DNA of 64,000 nucleotides from Saxidomus purpurata (Eukaryota; Mollusca; Bivalvia; Venerida; Veneridae), in the NCBI GenBank assembly GCA_022818135.1, contig JAFMSR010000003.1, positions 9,027,476 through 9,091,475 on the forward strand, in the 5' to 3' direction. The translations under genes and the position numbers were made by a program. Of this stretch, positions 12,711 to 24,352 are shown in pieces. Below the pieces are notes generated by a model that saw nothing but the letters and a program-made list of their open reading frames with translations, did no database searches and had not been told where the DNA came from. Every line of letters begins with the position of its first letter. Position 1 is the stretch's first letter.

Positions 12711-15700
12711 ACTAGAGTAAGATTTCTTGGGTCCTGTACTTCTCATGCCAGAGTAACATTTCTTGGGTTATGTACTTCTTATGCAAGAGTTACATTTCTT
12801 TTTTGGGTTCTGTGCTTCTCATGCTTGAGTTACATTTCTTTTTTGGGTTCTGTGCTTCTCATGCTAGAGTTACATTTCTTTCTTCGGTTCTGTGCTTCTC
12901 ATGCGAGAGTTATATTTCTTTCTTGGGTTCTGTGCTTCTCCTGCTAGAGTTACATTTCTTTTTTGGGTTCTGTGCTTCTCATGCTAGAGTTACATTTCTT
13001 TCTTGGGTTCTGTGCTTCTCCTGCTAGAGTAACATTTCTTTCTTGGGTTCTGTGCTTCTCCTGCTAGAGTTACATTTCTTTTTTGGGTTCTGTGCTTCCC
13101 ATGCTAGAGTAACTTTTCTTTCTTGGGTTCTGTGCTTCTCATGCTAGAGTAACTTTTCTTTCTTGGGTTCTGTGCTTCTCATGCTAGAGTTACATTTCTT
13201 TCTTGGGTTCTGTGCTTCTCACGCTAGAGTAACTTTTCTTTCTTGGGTTCTGTGCTTCTCATGCTAGAGTAACTTTTCTTTCTTGGGTTCTGTGTTTCTC
13301 CTGCTAGAGTTACATTTCTTTTTTGGGTTCGTGCTTCTCTGTTGAGTTACATTTCTTTTTTGGGTTCTGTGCTTCCATGCTAGAGTTACATTTCTTTCTT
13401 CGGTTCTGTGCTTCTCATGCAGAGTTATATTTCTTTCTTGGGTTCTGTGCTTCTCCTGCTAGAGTTACATTTCTTTTTTGGGTTCTGTGCTTCTCATGCT
13501 AGAGTTACATTTCTTTCTTGGGTTCTGTGCTTCTCCTGCTAGAGTAACATTTCTTTCTTGGGTTCTGTGCTTCTCCTGCTAGAGTTACATTTCTTTTTTG
13601 GGTTCTGTGCTTCCCATGCTAGAGTAACTTTTCTTTCTTGGGTTCTGTGCTTCTCATGCTAGAGTAACTTTTCTTTCTTGGGTTCTGTGCTTCTCATGCT
13701 AGAGTTACATTTCTTTCTTGGGTTCTGTGCTTCTCACGCTAGAGTAACTTTTCTTTCTTGGGTTCTGTGCTTCTCATGCTAGAGTAACTTTTCTTTCTTG
13801 GGTTCTGTGTTTCTCCTGCTAGAGTTACATTTCTTTTTTGGGTTCTGTGCTTCTCCTGCTAGAGTTACATTTCTTTCTTGGGTTCTGTGTTTCTCATGCT
13901 AGAGTAACATTTCTTTCTTGGGTTCTGTGTTTCTCATGCTAGAGTAACATTTCTTTCTTGGGTTCTGTGTTTCTCATGCTAGAGTTACATTTCTTCATTG
14001 GGTGCTGTGTTTCTCATGCTAGAGTAACATTTCTTTATTGGTTTTTGTGCTTCTCCTGCTAGAGTTACAGTTCTTTTTTGGGTTCTGTGCTTCTCATGCT
14101 AGAGTCACATTTCTTTTTTGGGTTCTGTGCTTCTCATGCCAGAGTTTCATTTCTTTATTGGGTTCTGTGAGTGACATTTCTTTCTTTGGTTTTGTGCTTC
14201 TCATGCTAGAGTTACATTTCTTTTTTGGGTTCTGTGCTTCTCATGCTTGAGTTACATTACTTTTTTGGGTTCTGTGAGTGACATTTCTTTCATTGGTTTT
14301 GTGCTTCTCATGCTAGAGTTACATTTCTTTCTTTGGTTTTGTGTTTCTCATTCTAGAGATACATTTCCTTTTTGGGTTCTGTGCTTCTCATGCTTGAGTT
14401 ACATTTCTTTATTGGATTCTGTGCTTCTTATGCTAGAGTAACATTATTTTCTCTGGTTCTGTGAGTGACATTTCTTTCTTTGGTGTTGTGCTTCTCATGC
14501 TAGAGTTACATTTCTTTTTTGGATTATGTACTTCTTATGCTAGAGTAAAATTTCTTTCTTTGGTTCTGTGCTTTTCTTGAGGTACATTTATTGGGTTCTG
14601 CACTTCTCATGCTAGAGTTACACTTCTTCATTGGGTTCTGTGCTTCTCATGCTAGATTGACATTTTTTCTTGGGTTATGTACTTCTTATACTAGAGTTGC
14701 ATTTTATTTCTGAGTTCTGTGCTTCTCATGCTTGAGTAAGATTTGTTTGGTTCTGTACTTCTCATGATAGAATTACATTTTTTCTCTAGTTCTGTGCTTC
14801 TCATGCTATAGATACAATTCTTTTTCTAGTTCTGTGCTTTTCATGCTAGAGTTACATTTCTTTCTCTGGTTCTGTGCTTCCCATGCTAGAGTTACATTTC
14901 TTTCTCTAGTTCTGTACTTCTCATACTAGAGCAACATTTTTTTTCTTGGGTTCTGTGCTTCTCATGCTAGAGTAACATTTCTTTCTTGGATTCTGTGCTT
15001 CTCCTGCTAGAGTTACATTTCTTTCTTGGGTTCTGTGCTTCTTCTGCTAGAGTTACATTTCTTTTTTGGGTTCTGTGCTTTTCATGCTAGAGTTACATTT
15101 CTTTCTTGGGTTCTGTGCTTCTTCTGCTAGAGTTACATTTCTTTATTGGGTCCTGTGCTTCTCATGCTTGAGTTACATTTCTTTTTTGGATTCTGTGCTT
15201 CTCATGCTAGAGTTACATTTCATTTTTGGGTTCTGTGCTTCTCATGCTAGAGTTACATTTCTTTCTTGGGTTCTGTGCTTTTCATGCTAGAGTTACATTT
15301 CTTTCTTGGGTTCTGTGCTCCTCATGCTAGAGTAACTTTTCTTTCTTGGGTTCTGTGCTTCTTATGCTAGAGTTACATTTCTTTTTTGGGTTCTGTGCTT
15401 CTCCTGCTAGAGTAACTTTTCTTTCTTGGGTTCTGTGCTTCTCCTGCTAGAGTTACAGTTCTTTTTTGGGTTCTGTGCTTCTCATGCTAGAGTTACATTT
15501 CTTTCTTGGGTTCTGTGCTTCTCATGCTAGTTACATTTCTTTCTTGGTTCAATGCTTCTCAAGCTAGAGTTACATTTCTATCTTGGTTCTGTGCTGCTCA
15601 TGATAGAGTTACATTTCTTTCTTGGGTTCTGTGCTTCTCATGCTTAAGTTACATTTCTTTATTGGGTTCTGTGCTTCTCATGATATAGTAACATTTCTTT

Positions 15701-16715
15701 CTTGGGTTCTGTGCTTCTCAAGCTAGAGTTACATTTCTTTATTGGGTTCTGTGCTTCTTATGATAGAGTTACATTTCTTCATTGGGTGATGTGCTTTTCA
15801 TGCTAGAGTTACAATTCTTTTTTGGGTTCTGTGCTTCTCATGCTTGAGTTACATTTATTAGGTTGTGTACTTCTCATGCTAGAGTTACATTTCTTTCTTA
15901 GGTTCTGTGCTTTTCATGCTAGAGTTACATTTCTTTCTTGGGTTCTGTGCTTTTCATGCTAGAGTTACATTACTTTCTTGGGTTCTGTGCTTCTCATGCT
16001 AGATTTACATTTCTATCTGGGTTATGTTCTTTTCATGCTAGAGTTACATTTCTTTATTGGGTTCTGTGCTTCTCATGCTAGAGTTACATTTCTTTCTTGG
16101 GTTCTGTGCTTCTCATGCTAAAGTTACATTTTTTTCGGGTTCTGTGCGGTTCTGTGCTTCTCATGCTAGAGTTACATTTCTTTCTTAGGTTCTGTGCTTC
16201 TCATGCTTGAGTTACATTTTTTTCGGGTTCTGTGCTTTTCATGCTAGAGTTACATTTCTTTCTTGGGTTCTGTGCTTTTCATGCTAGAGTTACATTGCTT
16301 TATTGGGTTGTGTGCTTATCATGCTAGAGTTACATTTCTATCTGGGTTCTGTGTTTTTCATGCTAGAGTTACATTTCTTTATTGGGTTCTGTGCTTCTCA
16401 TGCTAGAGTTACATTTCTTTCTGGGTTCTGTGCTTCTCATGCTAGAGTTACATTTCTTTATTGGGTTCTGTGCTTCTCATGCTAGAGTTACATTTCTATC
16501 TTGGTTCTGTGCTTTTAATGCTAGAGTTACATTTCTTTATTGGATTCTGTTCTTCTCATGCTAGAGTTACATTTCTATCTGGGTTCTGTGCTTTTCATGC
16601 TAGAGTGACATTTCTTTATTGGGTTCTGTGCTTCTCATGCTAGAATTACTTTTCTTTCTGAGTTCTGTACTTGTCATGCTAGAGTTACATTTCTTACTTT
16701 GGTTCTGTACTAACT
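12711..16715. repeat. 4-kb minisatellite, ~100 copies of a 40-bp unit
   Basis: The unit is 40 bp: TTACATTTCTTTCTTGGGTT followed by CTGTGCTTCTCATGCTAGAG. About 100 copies run head to tail. Copies between about 12.8 and 14.1 kb differ at a few fixed sites (TTACATT/TAACATT/TAACTTT, CTCATGC/CTCCTGC, TTCTTGG/TTTTTGG). Copies become more divergent and variable in length towards the right. The plus-strand ORFs in here (motifs like LELHFFFGFCASHARVTF) are by-products of periodicity: 40 bp rotates through the three frames, so a 120-bp translated cycle stays open. Confidence 0.97.
12801..13840. repeat. 13-unit higher-order duplication inside the 40-bp array
   Basis: A variant signature at 12881 (TCTTCGGTTC, then an ATGCGAGAG-type unit and TATATTTC) recurs at 13397, an offset of 516 bp (13 x 40 minus four single-base losses). 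The following units match variant for variant through the CCCATGC and CTCACGC copies. The second block has small deletions near 13330-13425. Confidence 0.8.
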
Positions 16716-19290
16716 TGACAGACCTTTACTTTTAAACATGTGTCTGTGCATCGAACAAATAGTTCTTAAATATTCTGTAGTAATTTTATCAAATCGTCAC
16801 CCTAGTGCAAAAACTCAATAAGTGCCACTGCTTTCAGTTCATTAAAAAAATCAATAGAAGTGATGATGATGCAACATTCCACCCTGAGTGACGCCATTTG
16901 TCTTGTTTAAACATTGTTACTGACTTGTACTGTAATGGCATAGCAGTTTTACGACTTGATATTGTCATGTATGCTAATCAAAAATTATAAGCCAACATCT
17001 TAATTAGTTTTTTTTGAAAACTTATATGCTAAAATATCAATCGACGTTTTAAAACATATTATATTTCCGGTGGTTTTAGTGTAATTGTAATAAAAACATC
17101 GAGAAACGACAGATAGACATTTATCCGGGTTACTGGTGATCAACAACAGTGCACATACAATGAAAGGTGATACCGTCAATTGACAGGGAAACAAAGCCTT
17201 TCACAAAACTGAACTATGTACATGTACTTACAAGTTAATACGGTTCATACACAAACCGTCGGGGCAGCCCGAGCCTGAGTAATCGTGTTTCAAGGGGAAT
17301 CACAAAGATATCTTGCAATGCATTTAATGTATAACTTACCATATATAAGATGTTCATTTCTGTAACGTATGCAATGCCAATCTGCAAAACGACAAGTTTT
17401 CTGTTGTAAATGACTTTGAAAACACATTACATTATACATTGTGATTGGTTTACAGAAAGTGTAATCGTGAAGCCGAAAAAAATAATAGATGTTAATTTTG
17501 TTATCAAACTTTCAATTTGTGTGAAATCATGAAAAACCGTCACAGTTATGCATGCTATTATTTTAGTTTTTTTGTATACATAAATACCAATCTTGATAAC
17601 TTTCAAAATACAAAATTTATTAAATGTCATAATCATCATTAGTTATGAATAATCTAATTTACATAGCAGCAATATTCTCATTCAGATTACATCGCTACAG
17701 CATGAGGTAATCGAAATATTACAGCAAATAGATAGGTGTAAAGTAGAACACTTGTGTCGTCCTCTTACACTTTGTTAGAATAACCAATAATTCCGTGCGT
17801 CCAAGTACAAAAAAGTGCATAACTCTGTCAATAGGACCTCGACCAACAAAATTTATCGGCATCACGACCCTTTTGTTAGAAGCAATGCAATTTGAAAGTA
17901 TGATGAAGTTGTTTTAAGAAATGGCAAAGTTTAGGCAACGTTAAGTTTTTGTGACAGACTGACGGATTGACGGATAAAGCGATCCCTATGTATTTGCAAA
18001 AAGGAATGCACTAGACATTGCGGATTAAGAGTTTGACGCAAGAAAATTTACAATAAGACATAACCAGTCTGCTCTATATGCTAAATAAATTTTAATTAGA
18101 GTTAAGAATGAAGAACTTCAGTTGTGAAACGAATCTCTTACATAAAGAATAACCGATTTATTGGCTGAAAGAAAGCTATTGAAGCATGAATAAATCATTT
18201 GATGACATACGACACAGCATAATCTCTTATATGTAATAAAAAAACTATAAGTTCAAACTATCAGAAAGCAAGATGCAGTTGTGGCAGTGATTGTCTTCCA
18301 TAAATGTTTACGAAAATTATACTCAACTTTATTTAAACTAATACAAGTTCTGTTCGTTCAGCAGGCGTTTATTGGATGGCTGTCAACTGTTACATCACCG
18401 GACAGATGTATGCTATTATTATCTTTAATTATTATTGTATAACAAATATCTTTTTGCTACTTATTTCAAAACGGACGCCAATTGGCTCAATCCATGGGAA
18501 ACAACTGGAGTTTCTTAACTGTTAACCATGGCAGGAAATTTTATCCCTCTTTCAAACCACCGATTCGCTTTGATTTTTGATAATTCAAATTTGATGAACA
18601 CAGAAAGGTTATATCGTTTTATACGTAGTTTATGCAGATGTGCTATAAACCTCGCCAAGAAGGGAATAAGAAAGATAATTATTTGTAAAGGTATGTTTAT
18701 ACCGATTACTCATGAATTGCTGTCAAGACACCACTTGTGATCGAAAAAGTGTTCATTGTTCTTCAACTTATTATTATGTAATCATGGAACAAGTTCTTGG
18801 GTCATTTGAAACCGTCTGCAACACTTTTAGGATGACTCTCAGACTTGCAGGAGGCAGTACCAAAGAAGTTCTATTTTTTCTGTTTTCAAGTTCTTAAGTC
18901 ATTTAAACTCGTCGGCATTTCTACCAGGATGGCTCATATACTTTCAAATGTGTTCATTGCCGAAGAAGTCCTTTAAAATTCTTGTTTTTCAATTTCTTAA
19001 GTCACTTGTCTTCGATACTTTCTTGACGGTTCACAGACTTCAAAGAAGTGGTGCCAAACACGATACTCGACAACTAATTATAAAAAAACGTTTTTGAGTT
19101 ATTTGTACAGGCATGTGACAAATTGAAGAAAGATCATAGGCTCGCGAATGAAGATTTGAATTACAAAGTACAAGCTGTATATTCGAGAAATCCATCTGAA
19201 TCACCAATTGCAAACTGGTTGTTACCTTCTACCAATTCGCGAATAAATATTTGAATTAGTAAACTATAAATTGAACATGATTTACAAACG
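16716..19290. other. No supported gene; degenerate repeat fragments
   Basis: At 17790-17990 there is a degenerate stretch ending in GACAGACTGACGGATTGACG, resembling the (ACGG)n-bearing repeats elsewhere in the window. At 18780-19060 three diverged copies of a ~110-bp unit share a TTCTTAAGTCAtTT-type start. An ATG frame at 18528-18690 (MAGNFIPLSNHRF...) is followed by a donor-like AAAG/GTATGT, but has no recognised domain and no visible downstream exon. Confidence 0.4.
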
Positions 19291-19477
19291 CAACTGGTGT
19301 AGAGGTTAAGGTGTCGGCCGCTCATCCCGGAGGTTGCGGGTTCGAGCCCCACCAAGGTCACGACCGTACCTCCTCATATGACACCAGTACTGGTTTTTCC
19401 AGGAAGCGGACTCGAGAGTGACTCGATAAGCTTTCTTCGCAATCGACCTAAAATAAATTGGTATAAACTAAACTAAA
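19291..19477 (+). mobile_element. tRNA-derived SINE, copy 1
   Basis: The head has a D-arm/A-box-like GGTGTAGAGGTTAAGGTGTC and a B-box GGTTCGAGCCCC at about 19339. It is followed by a body with GACACCAGTACTGGTTTTTC and GAGTGACTCGATAAGC and a tail TAAATTGGTATAAAC. A second copy lies at 23291. An (AAC)n tract and ATTCTTTATTTCAC follow at 19487-19535. The minus-strand frame through the head (GLEPATSGMSGRH) is a common artefact of such SINEs. Mollusc SINE families such as RUDI (V-SINE superfamily) are the natural comparison; the family was not verified. Confidence 0.75.
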
Positions 19478-19535
19478 CGCAACTGCAATAACAACAAGAA
19501 CAAGAACAACAACAACAACAATTCTTTATTTCACC

Positions 19536-20527
19536 CAAATAAGCATCTGTTAGACGAGCTGCAAGCTATCTATTCGCGAATAAACATTTAAATACAACTT
19601 TGAGCTGGTAAATGAACATCTAAATTAACAACGTCAAGCTGTATATTTGCGAATTAACATTTGATTTAAATTACCATGCAACCACGACGTAAAGGCCAAC
19701 TTCACGGACATTCGATAAATATCATAACTGGTGAAACGTTTAATATGTCCTCTTTCCACGAAATGTATTTTTCATACAGTATCTCCACAATAAGAAAAAA
19801 AATTGAATCTCTATTGCCATGGCAACGGTCTGTTCATTTTGAAAAGAACAAATATGTTTCTGTGTAGGGAAATGCTGTAAGCATGCTACATTTCGAACAC
19901 CGTACAATGTATGCAATTGAACTGTAAAACTGCGCTATGGGAGAGTAGTGCAATATAGATCAGATCAAGCTGCAGTTTGAATGTAGCATATGATAAGACC
20001 ATAGGGCAGAAAAACAGTACAGACAGCTTCAAACGATTGCAGAATAGTGCACAGCTTACGGGCTAGATAACACGCTTTTTTAACGGACTCTTGATTTAGA
20101 AATTCCTGCGCTTAATCTGATTACGGAAGATGATCATATGCATCACGAAAAAGTAAGGATATTAACGGCACGTTTGATACTTTGTTACATATATGTTTAA
20201 TAATTAATCTTAAACGATAAAAGAAAATGCTGGGTTATCCGTACTGGATTGTGAAAATGCAAAATTTTTCTATAAAAGTATGACATAAAAAAATAAAAAT
20301 AGGAAACAACGGTAATCCCAGCTTGAAAAAGATGATTTACGTACATTCACGACAGAGATGTAACGTATTAAAGACATTGAAATGCAATTCACTCTGTTAT
20401 TTTCATTTAAAAGATGATGCGGATTAACACAATAGTAAATCTTGTCGTACATTTTGTATAATAGTTTGTCAGTCCTAATGGTGTACTTTGAAACAGTGGA
20501 GGTAAATCTTTACGTCTTATAAAAGAT
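19536..20527. other. No gene recognised
   Basis: Short diverged repeats at 19540-19670 (AACATTTAAAT / CAAGCTGTATATTCGCGAAT-like) echo sequence at 19140-19260 on either side of the SINE. No ORF with a recognisable domain was seen. Confidence 0.4.
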
Positions 20528-21117
20528 AGTAAAAGCGATCTCCCCTGAACTAAGGGAGATAACTCTTGACATCTTAACTAAGTCAGAAAGTGTAGTTTCC
20601 ACTGAAACAGATGTAAAAACAAATTGACGGCCCCTGTTTCATAGGGCATCTCTCTAACTGATTAACAATTACACGTCAGTATTTACCTCCTCTGGTTCTA
20701 GGGAAACCACTGTTACTGACTAACCATAAGACGTCAAGATTTACCTTCCCTGTTTCAGGGGAAATTACTCCTTCTGCCTAATTATAAAGCATCAAGCTTT
20801 ATTTCCCCTGTGTCAGGAGAAATCACTCTTACTGACTTATTATAAGGCATCAAGCTTTATTCCCCCTGTTTCAGGGGACATCGTTTTTATTGACTTATAA
20901 GGCATCAAGCTTTATTTCCCCTATTTAAGGATAAGGTATCAAGATTTACATAATCTTTTTGAGGGGGAATCATTCTTACTGACTTTTTTTCCAGATTTCA
21001 AGATTTATCTCCGTTAAGTCAAGGACATCACCTTCACTACATTTTTAAGACGTTGGGATGTACCTCCCCTGTTTCAGGGGACATTGCTTCAAGATGTCAA
21101 GATTTACCACCCCTGTT
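20528..21117. repeat. Degenerate ~64-bp tandem repeats each with a small hairpin
   Basis: Eight to nine diverged copies combine GCATCAAGCTTTAtTTCC, an imperfect inverted segment (TTCCCCTGTTTCAGGGGAAA in its best copies near 20750) and a TTACTGACTTATTATAAG-type spacer. CCCCTG and CAGGGG can pair in each copy. Copies decay at both ends. Confidence 0.75.
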
Positions 21118-21227
21118 TAATATCTTGAATTTTCAACTTACTATCTTGAACTTTTAACATAGTATCGTGAATTTTCAACATAGTATCTTGAATATCCAAC
21201 ATAGTACCTTCAATTTTCAACTTGGTT
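21118..21227. repeat. 21-bp tandem repeat, five copies
   Basis: Five copies of TATCTTGAATTTTCAACATAG with one to four changes each, directly abutting the preceding hairpin repeats. Confidence 0.85.
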
Positions 21228-21668
21228 ATGTTGAAAAATCAATTAAAAAACAAAGTGGCACTATTGTAATGTCCTTATCTAATGTACGGTAAAAGAAGTT
21301 GTACAAACAAGTGTGCATACATACATATTAAAAGTATAAATAAATTGGTCCTTAAAATATTGAGGACTATTAATCTTATTAAAATAATTAGTTTAAGTTT
21401 TCTTGGCCGAGGAGATGAAATTTTAGGACTGTTATTTCTACCATAAATATGTAACTTAAATACTTTGCTTTTGAAAATCTTTTTTTAAAACGAATGTACA
21501 AACATTTAATGGGACGTAGTTGAATTAAGTCGCACCTGTTGTATGAACTGAACATACATCAGTCGGTTTTAGATAGTATATCATATCATATAAAGTATAA
21601 ACGAAGCTCGACAAGTTGTAAATTCATGTTGTCCTACCTGTAATGACTTGAAATAAACAAGTTATTTT

Positions 21669-22392
21669 TATGCCCCCGAAGGGCGGCATATTAAAATCGC
21701 ACCGTCCGTCTGTCCGTCTGTCTGTCCGTCCGTCTGTGCGTCCCCACTTACAAATTCGTGTCCGGACCGTAACTCTGTCATGCATTGAAGGATTTTAAAA
21801 TAACTTGGCACAAATGTCTAGCACATCAAGACGACGTGTCGTGTGCAAGACCCAGATCCCTACCTCAATGGTCAAGGTCATACTTAGAGTTTGAAGGTAA
21901 TGGATTCCTCTATATATGCATATATGCACACATTCGTGTCCGGACTGTAACTTTGTCATGCATTGAAGGATTTTAAAATAACTTGGCACAAATGTCTACC
22001 ACATCAATACGGTGTGTCGCGTGCAAGACAAACATCCCTACCACAAAGGTCAAGGTCACACTTAGAGTTTGAAGGTAATGGAATCCTGTATATATGCATA
22101 CATTTGTGTCCGGACTATAACTTTATCATGCTTCGAAGAATTTTAAAATAAATTTGCACAAATGTCTAGCACATCAAGCGGATGTGTTGCGTGCAAGACC
22201 CAAGTCCCTACCTCAAAGGTCAAGGTCACACTTAGTGTTGAAAGTAATGGAATACTGTATGCATAGTTACTCTGTCATGCATGGAATGATTTTAAAATGA
22301 CATAGCACATTTATTGAGTACATGGAGAGGACACAGACTGAGGCCCCTCTTTCGGGGGCATTCGTCACTTGTGAGGGACAGCTCTTGTTTTT
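21669..22392. mobile_element. Pearl/HINE-like non-autonomous element
   Basis: The left end ATGCCCCCGAAGGGCGGCAT (about 21670) is matched inverted near the right end by CTTTCGGGGGCAT (about 22350), followed by GACAGCTCTTG. After the left end comes a (CCGT/CTGT)n microsatellite at 21703-21742. Then come 3.3 tandem copies of a ~170-178-bp core, starting at 21754, 21932, 22102 and about 22255 (ATTCGTGTCCGGAC... TCATGCATTGAAGGATTTTA). Microsatellite plus tandem core repeats flanked by short ends is the layout described for mollusc pearl elements and Helentron-associated HINEs. Class membership is inference, and no transposase or Rep-helicase is present. Each of the first three cores contains TCAAGGTCA (21872, 22050, 22220). 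Confidence 0.7.
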
Positions 22393-23119
22393 ATTTAGAT
22401 ACGTATTTCTAATTTTCTAAGTATTGTGCCATTGATGAAAAGAACACAATTGCTCTGGTCGGGACAGCCCACTCCTGCAGTAAGATCCCCATGGTCTACA
22501 CATATGTAGAAGTTCTAAAATGGCTCAGCTTTATTTCTAACTTAGTCACGATCGTTTTAATCCTGATTGTCTTAACATAATTCATTTTTCGTTTATTGTA
22601 AGCACTGATAATTTTCGAAACGACCTTTCAAAGTTTCACTAGACGTTTCTAAGGATTACGTGCATAATATCCATTAGGACCTGCCTAGAATGAAAGCTGA
22701 AGAAACGGTTATCATTCGACAGCGAAGTGGAAGATGTGAATTCATTGCTCATCAACAAAAGCTGAAAGCTTTTAAGGCAAAATGTATTATGTAAACATCA
22801 GAAGATCTGGAAATTCCATATTTCAAAATCATGTTTTATTAATAAGCTTGAAAAACTCAGTTGAATTGTGACACTAATTTTCAGCAATATTCATAAAATA
22901 TACGAACACCTTTAATGATGGTGGTCTGTTATTCTTATTGCTGTTCTTCGTTGTTATATACAGACTTTCGCCCCCGAATAATGACAACCTTTGCAACCCA
23001 AACAAACGAATGAGATGGTAGGAAGGTTATCATCCAAATGCGTGCAGGGCCCTATGTAGAACATACGAACCGAAAAACTAGTCAAAACTTTATACATGTA
23101 CCTGCCATCTCTGTTTAAC
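22393..23119. other. No gene recognised
   Basis: Non-coding sequence between two repeat blocks. No ORF or repeat of note was seen. Confidence 0.45.
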
Positions 23120-23288
23120 ATTATTTGAGAGATGTCTTTCTATTTTTGAGAGAAATCTCTCAAAGTTACAGAGAATCTCTTTAAGTTAAAGAGATATCTC
23201 TCTATTTCAAATAGATATATCTTTCAAAGAGATATTTTTGTTGTAGGAGAGATATCCCTGTACGGTAGGCAGATATCTCTATTACATT
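23120..23288. repeat. Palindromic AGAGATATCTCT cluster, block 1
   Basis: Spaced, diverged copies of AGAGATATCTCT-like palindromes (for example GAGAAATCTCTC at 23150, AGAGATATCTCTC at 23191 and GAGAGATATC at 23247) occur every 20-30 bp. The block ends directly at the second SINE copy. A second block is at 24030-24118. Confidence 0.65.
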
Positions 23289-23290
23289 GA

Positions 23291-23480
23291 GGGGAGCGGT
23301 GGTAAAGTGGTTAAGGTGTCTGCCGCTCATCCCGGAGGTTGCGGGTTCCAGTCCCACTGGAGTCACGACTACCTCCTCATATGACACCAGTACTGATTTT
23401 TCCAAGATGCGGAATCAAGAGTGACTCGATAAGCTTCAAGCTTTCTTCACAAATCGAGCTAAAACAAATTAGTATAAACA
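23291..23480 (+). mobile_element. tRNA-derived SINE, copy 2
   Basis: This aligns along its whole length with the copy at 19291. The head is GGTGGTAAAGTGGTTAAGGT with B-box-like GGTTCCAGTCCC, the body GACACCAGTACTGATTTTTC, then GAGTGACTCGATAAGC and tail AAATTAGTATAAAC. The 5' end is more complete here (starts GGGGAGCGGTGGTA). The body has a small duplication (AAGCTTCAAGCTTTC). Confidence 0.78.
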
Positions 23481-24029
23481 CACATATATCAGCGACACGG
23501 GAAAATGGGCCTTCGGACAAAATACTTGGAAACTAGCTTTCTTGCATATTTTGAACAAACGACATATCAATATCATTATTAGAAAATTTCAGCTACGTAC
23601 GTCCAGTACATACAAACAAAACTACAACACTTTGAACAAGTCTACCTAAGGCGTCATTGTTCATTCTAAAATTGACGTCATATAGCACAATTTGACGTCA
23701 AAACTCACTTGAATATACATGGGCTGTAGACTATTCCGGTAGTCACTTCCTAACAGCATCATTTATTTTTGGTTGCAACATTATATACTCAAATAATATA
23801 ATCATATTTGGTGAACTATTTCATGTCTTCTTTCCACGATATGCCTTCTTCATAGGGTATAGCCAAAATATAAAAAAGAATCCTTTCAAATTGCTGTTGC
23901 CATAGTAATGGTCTTGGAGGATTTTCGCGCGTCGGCGGTCATATATATATAAACATACATCGAAACATATCCCTTTAGTATTGGAAAATATCTTGGAAAA
24001 CATGAGAGGCATCTATATAAAAGAAAATA

Positions 24030-24118
24030 TATCTCCTAAATTACAGAGATATGTCTGAATTGAATATGTCTCTCCTATTTTAGGAGACATTGCTATGAAA
24101 TCAGAGAGATGTCTCCTT
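24030..24118. repeat. Palindromic AGAGATATCTCT cluster, block 2
   Basis: Diverged copies of the 23120-23288 palindromes: ATATATCTCC, AGAGATATGTCT, GTCTCTCC, TAGGAGACAT and AGAGAGATGTCTCC. It lies 235 bp upstream of the start codon of the cGAS-like gene. Confidence 0.55.
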
Positions 24119-24352
24119 TTTGATTAAATAGTAAATTGGCTTGCCATACAAGTAGAGCACGACATAAAATTTTGATCGATAAGGAATTTTATCTTCCAAG
24201 GACATTTTAGTTTGCTGATAAACTAGTTGCACACTTGTACTTTATCTACGATGATATTTTATCATGTTATGACGTGATTTCAATTGATAAAATGCTAAAA
24301 ACAGCATACAGATCAGTTAACATTGACAGTCATTAGATGTGGACGTTTTGAA

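Noticed and set aside
23202..23405. Minus-strand ORF with GLEPATSGMSGRH
   Set aside because: It lies antisense to the SINE head and appears again at the other SINE copy (19161-19361); a well-known type of annotation artefact.
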